64,000 nt of DNA, taken from Saprospiraceae bacterium. GTDB taxonomy: Bacteria; Bacteroidota; Bacteroidia; Chitinophagales; Saprospiraceae. The stretch is from assembly GCA_016714765.1 (NCBI GenBank), contig JADKCF010000042.1, positions 1 to 64,000 on the forward strand, given 5' to 3'. The position numbers and the translations under genes were made by a program. Below are positions 57,965 through 64,000 of the stretch, in pieces. How positions within the stretch are numbered: position 1 is the first letter of the stretch; every line of letters starts with the position of its first letter. The notes beneath the pieces were generated by a model. The model did not search any database. It saw only the letters and a list, made by a program, of their open reading frames with translations, and was not told where the DNA came from.

Positions 57965-58351
57965 CTACTTTACCAACACAAAACCGTATCCATCAATATA
58001 ATGCTCACCTAATACAAGGCTGTCTTTTGATACGTTTATAATACTGGCATGATAGCTATGATTCACTATGAGTTCATCTCCACCTTTTTTGTTTTGAAGT
58101 ACCAAATAATTGTAGGTATCTGTTGGTAGTCCGGCATTGAATATGCCCATGTAATCATTGACGACTGTCAATGTTCCGTTTTTAAAATCATACGTGATAC
58201 TACCAGATGGATATTCTTTACTGATGCCGGCAATACTGCCGAATGCATGGACCAGATTCCACTTTCCTTCTATTGTTTGTTTATCGTCAGCTTTGGTACA
58301 GGCTACTAGGAAAATGAAAAGTAAACTGCACAAAAAAATTTTATTTTTCAT
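57965..58351 (-). CDS. Small lipocalin-like lipoprotein
   Basis: A 128-residue lipoprotein with lipobox LVAC at about residue 18. The mature part starts IEGKWNLVHAFG, the GxW opening of lipocalin-like domains, continues with GSITYDFKNGTLTVVNDY and ends with the self-contained strand YGFVLVK. No enzyme motif. It lies between DUF5916 and odhB with short intergenic gaps; role unknown. Confidence 0.65.
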   Translation of the reverse strand: MKNKIFLCSLLFIFLVACTKADDKQTIEGKWNLVHAFGSIAGISKEYPSGSITYDFKNGTLTVVNDYMGIFNAGLPTDTYNYLVLQNKKGGDELIVNHSYHASIINVSKDSLVLGEHYIDGYGFVLVK

Positions 58352-58413
58352 CTTTGTTTATCAGACGGTGGAAAACAAACCAAAGGTTGGGTTATCTCAG
58401 ATGTTTAATATTT

Positions 58414-59652
58414 TTAAATATCCATCATCAACGTCATAGGGTCTTCCAGCAGCTCTTTTACCTTTACAAGGAAGGTGACTGAAGTACTGCCATCAATGAT
58501 CCTATGGTCATATGATAGTGCCAGGTACATCATAGGTCTGATGACTACTTGTCCGTCCACAGCTACAGGCCTGTCTTTGATAGCGTGCATTCCCAAAATC
58601 GCTGATTGAGGTTCATTGATGATAGGTGTACTGAGCAGAGAACCGAATGTACCTCCGTTTGTAATGGTAAATGTCCCTCCTTTCATCTCTTCCAGTGAAA
58701 GTTTGCCATTCCTTGCTTTTTCAGCCAGATCCTTAATCTTGAGTTCTATATCGTGAAACCCTATGGATTCTACATTCTGGATAGGTGGCACTACAAGACC
58801 GTTCGGAGTCGAGATGGCTACGGATATATCCACATAATCGTGATACACTATATCGTTGCCGTCTATCATGGCATTGACATCCGGCATCTCCATGAGGACT
58901 TTGGCACACGCTTTTGCGAAGAGAGACATATATCCCAGTTTGATGCCGTACTTCAGCACAAACCTGTCCTGATATTTTTTTCGCAATTCATTGATAGCAG
59001 ACATATCCACTTCATTGAATGTAGTTAACATAGCAGTGTTGTTTTTGGCAGAAACGAGGCGTGTAGCGATGGTTTTTCGCATACGACTCATTTTTTCCAC
59101 TCTCACCCCTCTGGCTCCTGCGATGACAGGTCTAGCTGCCGGTACCGGTACCGAAGGTGCAGATGGCACTGCCACTGGAGTTGCCGCTTTATTTTCTACA
59201 GCTTTAGCTGCATCTTCTTTTGTAATGCGCCCCTCTTTGCCTGTACCGCTTACTGTAGAAGGATCTACCTCTCCTTCACGAAGAATTTTTCCGGCTGCCG
59301 GTGAAGGGTGACCTGTTGCATAGTTTTGTTGAGTAGAAATGGTTGTGTTGACCTCATTCGTTACAACCGGAGATGATGGTATGGCCGCTACTTTGGCAGT
59401 TTGGTCAGAAGTGACGGATGTATCGATACGTGCTACCACTGCACCTATGGCTAAATCATCCCCTTCTTTGGCCACATATATAAGTCGTCCTGAAGCCTCT
59501 GCCGGAAATTCCAATGTAGCTTTGTCAGACTCAAACTCACATATAGGGTCATCAATGTTGACAAAATCTCCTTCTTTTTTCAACCATTGTGACAACGTAA
59601 CTTCTGTTATAGATTCGCCAATAGTAGGCACTTTCATTTCGATCAAACTCAT
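58414..59652 (-). CDS. odhB: Dihydrolipoyllysine succinyltransferase, E2 of 2-oxoglutarate dehydrogenase
   Basis: Transfers the succinyl group to CoA in the TCA cycle. Start ATG 59652 (MSLIEMKVPTIGESIT) gives 412 residues. Domains: lipoyl (1-77) with Lys44 in ESDKATLEFP; Ala/Pro/Thr linker; E3/E1-binding domain (about 125-165: SPAAGKILREGEVDPS, GTGKEGRITKEDA); catalytic domain (about 185-412) with His383 and Asp387 in YDHRIIDGS. MKVPTIGESITEVT and the single lipoyl domain fit succinyl rather than acetyl transfer. E1 (sucA) is not next to it in this window. Confidence 0.92.
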   Translation of the reverse strand: MSLIEMKVPTIGESITEVTLSQWLKKEGDFVNIDDPICEFESDKATLEFPAEASGRLIYVAKEGDDLAIGAVVARIDTSVTSDQTAKVAAIPSSPVVTNEVNTTISTQQNYATGHPSPAAGKILREGEVDPSTVSGTGKEGRITKEDAAKAVENKAATPVAVPSAPSVPVPAARPVIAGARGVRVEKMSRMRKTIATRLVSAKNNTAMLTTFNEVDMSAINELRKKYQDRFVLKYGIKLGYMSLFAKACAKVLMEMPDVNAMIDGNDIVYHDYVDISVAISTPNGLVVPPIQNVESIGFHDIELKIKDLAEKARNGKLSLEEMKGGTFTITNGGTFGSLLSTPIINEPQSAILGMHAIKDRPVAVDGQVVIRPMMYLALSYDHRIIDGSTSVTFLVKVKELLEDPMTLMMDI

Positions 59653-59841
59653 AAAATTAAAATTTTGCCAAAGATAGGTCGAAACCAATCAATCGCATAT
59701 GACAAACTATTGAAAAAAATAATATTTTTTAATATTATCAAATATAATTTTTAGAATAGTCTAAATATCGTTACTCTTTACCCTTTTGCTGTGAAAATAA
59801 ATTAGTAGCTTTGAGATCAGTAGGATCATTATTATCCTATA

Positions 59842-61197
59842 TCAGTCCATCATATTTCTTATCTCGTGTATGATGGTTTCGACCTCTTTTTTTACCGCGG
59901 ATACCTTAGCTGTAAACAGATTATTCATAAAACTAAAAATCCAGATTTTACCTTTGGGGGATATAACAAATCCACTGAGGTTGTAAACACCACTCATAGA
60001 TCCAGACTTAGCATACACATATGGCTGGAGTTCATCCATAAACATTTTATCAAGAGTACCCGCACCTCCCCCTGAAGGTAATAAAGAAAACAGCCTATCA
60101 TGCGGTAACTCTGTGTAAAGTTTTTCTAAAATCGCCACCATAGTGTTAGGACTGACCATGTTGTATCTCGATAAACCTGACCCATCCACCCAAATTAAAG
60201 CCTGGGGTATATCTTTGAAGTATGACGACTTCAGTATATCAAGGGTGTATTTTGTACTAATGGTGTCTCCCAATACTGTCCCGCATAGCAGCAATAAATG
60301 TTCTGCCAGCATATTATCACTTACCAACATCATCCTTTTGTATACAGTATCCACAGGAATAGAATGCACAGTTTGGTTACCTACGGGAATGGGTGTATTT
60401 ACCACCTGGATTTTTTTCCCTAACACTGATTCCAATAAATCATGATTGACAATTTCCGCATCCCTATAAGGTACTTCCTGTTCAAAATAAGAAACAGAAT
60501 CCAACTTAGTTGGTACTGTGAAAAAATTAGAGGATTTGTCTCTTATTATTTTACCTGTTTCGGTAGACTTTACTGTATTCTCAGATATGCTCCTCGGTAC
60601 CATCAGAGTGCCTGAACTGTCTTTTCTGACATATAGTATATTTCCAAACATGGGAAAAGAGGTCAGTTCCGCCTGATAATAATCATTATAATCATCCCAC
60701 ATCCAGCCTTTACCGTATGGTTCGATAGAACTATGACCATATGACAGATTGATTTCTTGTTTCAGGGCTACTTTTTTCTGCAGAAACGATAGTGTGGATG
60801 ATTTCGAAAAAAATGGATGCAAAAAAGTAGGGTCACCAGTACCCCAGATGGTCATCGAACTATCGTTTTCGATATATCTCAGTGCCGGTATGGAGTCTTT
60901 CAGCGTTTTTAGACATGCATAAAGAGTAAGCAACTTTATATTGGAGGCAGGTGTGAAATATTTATGTGCATTTCTACTATAAACAGTCTGTTTGCTGGCA
61001 GGGTCATACAGTACTAAGCCACTAAATCCAGCTCCTAACAATGGAGCAGCATCCAGCAGACCGGATATTTTTTTTTCCATTGTAAGGACAGGCGTGAGCC
61101 TACTTGTTTTGCACGATGCCATAAACATCAACATCGAAAACATCACCACCACAACACGATTAAAAAATAAAGGTATTTCGTACTTAAACCGCCACAT
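59842..61197 (-). CDS. dacB: D-Ala-D-Ala carboxypeptidase/endopeptidase, PBP4-type (S13)
   Basis: Periplasmic penicillin-binding enzyme of 451 residues that trims peptidoglycan stem peptides or cross-links. A hydrophobic leader (about 14-28) ends in MASC, a likely lipobox (Cys29). Active-site motifs: SxxK as SNIK (Ser85, Lys88), SxN as SDN in LVSDNMLAEHLL, and KSG in YAKSGSMSG. The S13 layout with a long insertion between SxxK and SxN is kept. Its start overlaps the end of dapD by 14 bases, so translation is coupled to synthesis of the diaminopimelate used in the same wall. Confidence 0.9.
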   Translation of the reverse strand: MWRFKYEIPLFFNRVVVVMFSMLMFMASCKTSRLTPVLTMEKKISGLLDAAPLLGAGFSGLVLYDPASKQTVYSRNAHKYFTPASNIKLLTLYACLKTLKDSIPALRYIENDSSMTIWGTGDPTFLHPFFSKSSTLSFLQKKVALKQEINLSYGHSSIEPYGKGWMWDDYNDYYQAELTSFPMFGNILYVRKDSSGTLMVPRSISENTVKSTETGKIIRDKSSNFFTVPTKLDSVSYFEQEVPYRDAEIVNHDLLESVLGKKIQVVNTPIPVGNQTVHSIPVDTVYKRMMLVSDNMLAEHLLLLCGTVLGDTISTKYTLDILKSSYFKDIPQALIWVDGSGLSRYNMVSPNTMVAILEKLYTELPHDRLFSLLPSGGGAGTLDKMFMDELQPYVYAKSGSMSGVYNLSGFVISPKGKIWIFSFMNNLFTAKVSAVKKEVETIIHEIRNMMD

Positions 61198-61999
61198 TAT
61201 ATTCTCTGAGCGCTTCGTTTAGTGATACTTTGGTGTCTGTAGATGGTTTGCGTTGCCCTATTATTAGCGCACAGCTCACCTGATAATCTCCCGCTGCAAA
61301 TTTTTTGGTGTAACTTCCGGGGATGACCACCGACCTTTCAGGTACTTCTCCTTTATAAATGATGGGTTTGTCCCCGGTGACATCGATGATATGAGTCGAT
61401 TGGGTCAATACAACATTTGCACCTAAAACAGCCTCTTTACGCACCCTTACTCCTTCTACAACAATACATCTGCTGCCAATAAAACAATTGTCGTCAATGA
61501 TAGTCGGACTGGCTTGTGGGGGTTCGAGTACACCACCGATGCCCACACCGCCAGACAAATGTACGTTTCTGCCTATCTGAGCGCACGAACCTACGGTAGC
61601 CCATGTATCCACCATTGTTCCAGCCCCTACCCAAGCTCCTATATTTACGTATGAAGGCATAAGGATGGCTCCTGATTCAATAAAACAGCCATATCTGGCT
61701 ATCGCATGGGGTACCACTCTGACACCCTGTGCAGCATAGTTTTTTTTCAATGGTATCTTGTCATGGAACTCAAAAGGACCAACTTCGATGGTTTCCATTT
61801 TTTGAATAGGAAAAAACAAAACAATGGCTTTTTTTACCCAATCATTCACTTTCCAGTTGTCACCGTCAGGTTCTGCTACTCTTAGCACACCCTTATCTAC
61901 CATTTCCACGACTTCGCGAATCGCATCCTGAGAGCCCGGAGAAGAAAGGTGACTTCTGTCATCCCATAATTTCTCTATCAGATTTTTCAGATCTTCCAT
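61184..61999 (-). CDS. dapD: Tetrahydrodipicolinate N-succinyltransferase
   Basis: Converts tetrahydrodipicolinate and succinyl-CoA to N-succinyl-2-amino-6-ketopimelate in lysine/meso-diaminopimelate synthesis; cytoplasmic. 271 residues, normal length. The N-terminal helical domain (1-95, ending VRVVPHAIARYG) is followed by a left-handed beta helix: NIGAWVGAGTMVDTWATVG, AQIGRNVHLSGGVGIGG, DNCFIGSRCIVVEGVRV. Conserved LEPPQASPTII after the helix start marks DapD. It shows that the succinylase branch is used. It lies 21 bases after the PAP2-like gene and overlaps dacB. Confidence 0.96.
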   Translation of the reverse strand: MEDLKNLIEKLWDDRSHLSSPGSQDAIREVVEMVDKGVLRVAEPDGDNWKVNDWVKKAIVLFFPIQKMETIEVGPFEFHDKIPLKKNYAAQGVRVVPHAIARYGCFIESGAILMPSYVNIGAWVGAGTMVDTWATVGSCAQIGRNVHLSGGVGIGGVLEPPQASPTIIDDNCFIGSRCIVVEGVRVRKEAVLGANVVLTQSTHIIDVTGDKPIIYKGEVPERSVVIPGSYTKKFAAGDYQVSCALIIGQRKPSTDTKVSLNEALREYNVAV

Positions 62000-62020
62000 G
62001 AATAAATATTTTATATCTTA

Positions 62021-62695
62021 TTAAAAAAACACCCTGAATGCAATCAACTGTGCAAGTATACCCACGATATATCCGCCATATATTTCATTTTCCTTATGAG
62101 CCTTCAGGTACAGCCGGGAAGTCCCTACTGCACCCGCTAATAAAATGATGATAAATGCTACCATTCTGTCACTCAGCCTCCACCCTGCATGCAACCAAGG
62201 AAGGGATATGTCTATAAAACCATATGTATAGTGGTATATAATCAAAAGCATGCCCATAACCATTCCCCCTGCCCCTATAGTATGTAGGCTGATTTTTGTA
62301 AAACTATTGATCATTAATGCTATAAACACGGCTATGGTACTACCAAGTATAAAAAAAGATAAAGCGGCAGGTATCATGTCATTATTACGCACATTGACAT
62401 ATAACCACATATAAAACAAACCCGTGACTATCAGTGGCCCAATACGTTCTTTTTTATCCTCCATTTCCAGGGACTGAATGAGCCCCAACGCTTTCATCAT
62501 CATAATAGCTATCATTGGAAACATAATGGCTATTGTCAATACAGAAATCATCACCAAACCCTGTGCTTTTGCTCCTGAGAATCCAAAAATATAGGGGTTA
62601 CATTGCATTAAAAAAAACAAGACATAACCTATTATGAATAAAGGGTGCATTAAAAAAGAAACAGACCTGGCCAATAATCTCAGCATAAAAAACAT
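62021..62695 (-). CDS. PAP2-like polytopic membrane protein
   Basis: With ATG 62695 (MFFMLRLLARSVSF) the protein has about 224 residues and six or so hydrophobic segments. The first part has MHPLFIIGYVLFFLMQCNPYIFG and QSLEMEDKKERIGPL, and the second part SLHTIGAGGMVMG and RLYLKAHKENEIYGGYIVG, which resemble the H-bearing core of PAP2 phosphatases, including the conserved Gly-rich SxHxxGAGG and AHxxxExxGG pieces. Bacteroidota have such a variant family whose activity is untested. The upstream ATG at 62785 is rejected because it adds an unlikely 30-residue extension. It is divergent from the LVIVD gene. Confidence 0.6.
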   Translation of the reverse strand: MFFMLRLLARSVSFLMHPLFIIGYVLFFLMQCNPYIFGFSGAKAQGLVMISVLTIAIMFPMIAIMMMKALGLIQSLEMEDKKERIGPLIVTGLFYMWLYVNVRNNDMIPAALSFFILGSTIAVFIALMINSFTKISLHTIGAGGMVMGMLLIIYHYTYGFIDISLPWLHAGWRLSDRMVAFIIILLAGAVGTSRLYLKAHKENEIYGGYIVGILAQLIAFRVFF

Positions 62696-62856
62696 TATGA
62701 ACTGCAAATATGATAAAAATAGACCGGATTTTAAATGAATAGTACTTTTAAGTGAAAAATCAAAAAAAAACCGTACCAACACCAACCATCTCTCGATACC
62801 TGACAGTCTTTAGATAAGAAATGTTTATATTAAAAAACAAATAAAAAATAGATACC

Positions 62857-64000
62857 ATGAAAAGCATCCTTCCTGTTTTGATACTGTTTATCACACTGAC
62901 CACTCTGCAGTCCTGCCTCGAAGACTCATGCAATGAACAGCGTACCTTTATACAATATACGCCGGTATATATGACAAAGGCACAATTCAGAAAAAATATC
63001 AGCCCATCTGACACAAGACCACTTGAAAATCCCGGAAAAATGTATTTTTATAAACAATACCTTTTTATCAATGAAATGGGAAAAGGTATACACATTTTTG
63101 ATATGTCAGATGATTCCAATCCGGTCAAGCTTACTTTTTATGACATACCCGGTAATTTTGATATTTCTGCAAAAGACAATATTATATACGCTGATAATGC
63201 TATAGATTTGATAGCCATCGATATAACGGATATACTACAGCCAAAAATCGTAAAAAGGATCGAAGACTATAAAGGACTTTACTCCACTTATGACCCCTCT
63301 TTTTATTATGTTTATAGTATAAAAAGCAATCAGACTCTGACCCTTGATTGTACTGACAATAATTTTAACCGTGTTAGTTTTATACAAGAAAATAATTTTA
63401 ATGTAGACGCCTCGTTCGATCCCAAATCGACAGTCATCAGTGCTTCCGGGACAGGAGTGGGAGGGTCATTTGCAAGATTTACTGTGGTGAATGATTTTCT
63501 TTATATTGCTGAGGATTTTCATATAAAATCATACTCCGTTACCAACCCGGCCAATCCTGAGTTGAAAAGCAATAATCAGTTGGGATGGGGTATAGAAACT
63601 ATATTTCCATACAAAGACAAACTTTTTTGTTGGTTCCAATTCAGGCATGTTTATTTTGGATATCGCCACACCCGAATACCCTGTTTTACTATCTTCATTC
63701 AACCACGCAAGAGCTTGCGACCCGGTGATTGTACATGAAAATACAGCCTACATTACATTGCGAAATGGTACAGCTTGCCAGGGTTTTATTAATCAGCTCG
63801 ATGTAGTAGATATCACCAATATAAAGGAGCCAAAACTGATTAAATCCTATCCGATGACTCATCCCCACGGCTTATCGTATAGCGATGGATATATCTATCT
63901 CGCCGAAGGCAAAAATGGTTTCAAGATACTCAATGCAAAAAAAGAAAACGACATTAAGACAATAGGTGAAGTGAAAAATATTCATAGCTATGATATGATT
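62857..64000 (+). CDS. LVIVD-repeat lipoprotein, cut by the window end (one frameshift)
   Basis: At least 380 residues before the window ends. The leader is basic-hydrophobic with lipobox LQSC at about residues 17-20. The mature part has repeated blade-like motifs: FINEMGKGIHIFDMSDDSNP, IIYADNAIDLIAIDITDILQP, FLYIAEDFHIKSYSVTNPANP, SGMFILDIATPEYPVL, INQLDVVDITNIKEPKL and YIYLAEGKNGFKILN, the LVIVD/beta-propeller pattern of Bacteroidota surface lipoproteins. An extra T in the run near 63626-63631 shifts the frame; KLFVGSNSG continues in the other frame. Function unknown; a surface-exposed binding platform is inferred. Confidence 0.78.

Noticed and set aside
59669..59676. TAnnTTTG match (TATCTTTG on the minus strand) upstream of odhB
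   Set aside because: The nearest TTG elements are 9, 13 or 26 bases away, outside the spacing seen at the other sites.

Overview
The window reads as chromosomal DNA of a Bacteroidota bacterium, most likely from the Saprospirales/Chitinophagales side of the phylum; that placement is inference from gene content. Evidence for the phylum: three proteins with type IX secretion (T9SS) C-terminal sorting domains, a CarboxypepD_reg/outer-membrane-barrel receptor, DUF5916 and DUF2851 proteins, a Reg_prop sensor kinase with a LytTR partner, and several promoters of the form TTG-N19-21-TAnnTTTG, the sigma-A pattern of this phylum. No phage, IS element, CRISPR array or resistance island is visible.

Layout. 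1-2773 (minus): 3' side of the str operon (rpsL, rpsG, start of fusA), unusually full of indels. 3021-5815: divergent pair of T9SS cargo genes (endonuclease I; a surface protein of unknown role). 5973-10699 (plus): M16 zinc protease, folA, DUF2851. 10850-16672 (minus): CAU tRNA, MATE exporter, M15 peptidase, small membrane protein, DUF6265 lipoprotein, DPP IV-type S9 peptidase, csaA. 16863-19198 (plus): nadB, DUF4199, second CAU tRNA. 19539-34250 (minus): one giant gene, about 4,900 codons, for a T9SS-sorted rod of about 51 Ig-like repeats, 36 of them nearly identical 71-residue units in two arrays, with larger domains nested in one particular repeat loop. 34485-39724: HtrA-type protease, 3-hydroxyacyl-CoA dehydrogenase, an M1-peptidase-like protein fused to a barrel. 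39793-48205: outer-membrane receptor, TonB-C-domain protein with sorbosone-dehydrogenase-like protein, LytTR regulator and its kinase. 48281-51671: small envelope proteins, bicupin, fatty acid desaturase interrupted by TGA. 51803-55467: compact seven-gene operon of SRPBCC, DUF1801 and VOC proteins. 55667-62695: DUF5916 protein, lipoprotein, odhB, dacB, dapD, PAP2-like membrane protein. 62857-end (plus): LVIVD-repeat lipoprotein, cut by the window.

Themes: envelope biology (T9SS cargo, lipoproteins, barrels, exporters), peptidoglycan (dapD overlapping dacB; an M15 peptidase) and extracellular proteolysis. Core metabolism is represented by folA, nadB and odhB.

Caveat: at least nine genes carry frameshifts, many at homopolymers, and conserved protein sequence continues in another frame. 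I treat these as probable residual read or assembly errors and annotate whole loci; coordinates at internal breaks are approximate. The most unusual content is the giant repeat gene and its nested-domain design.
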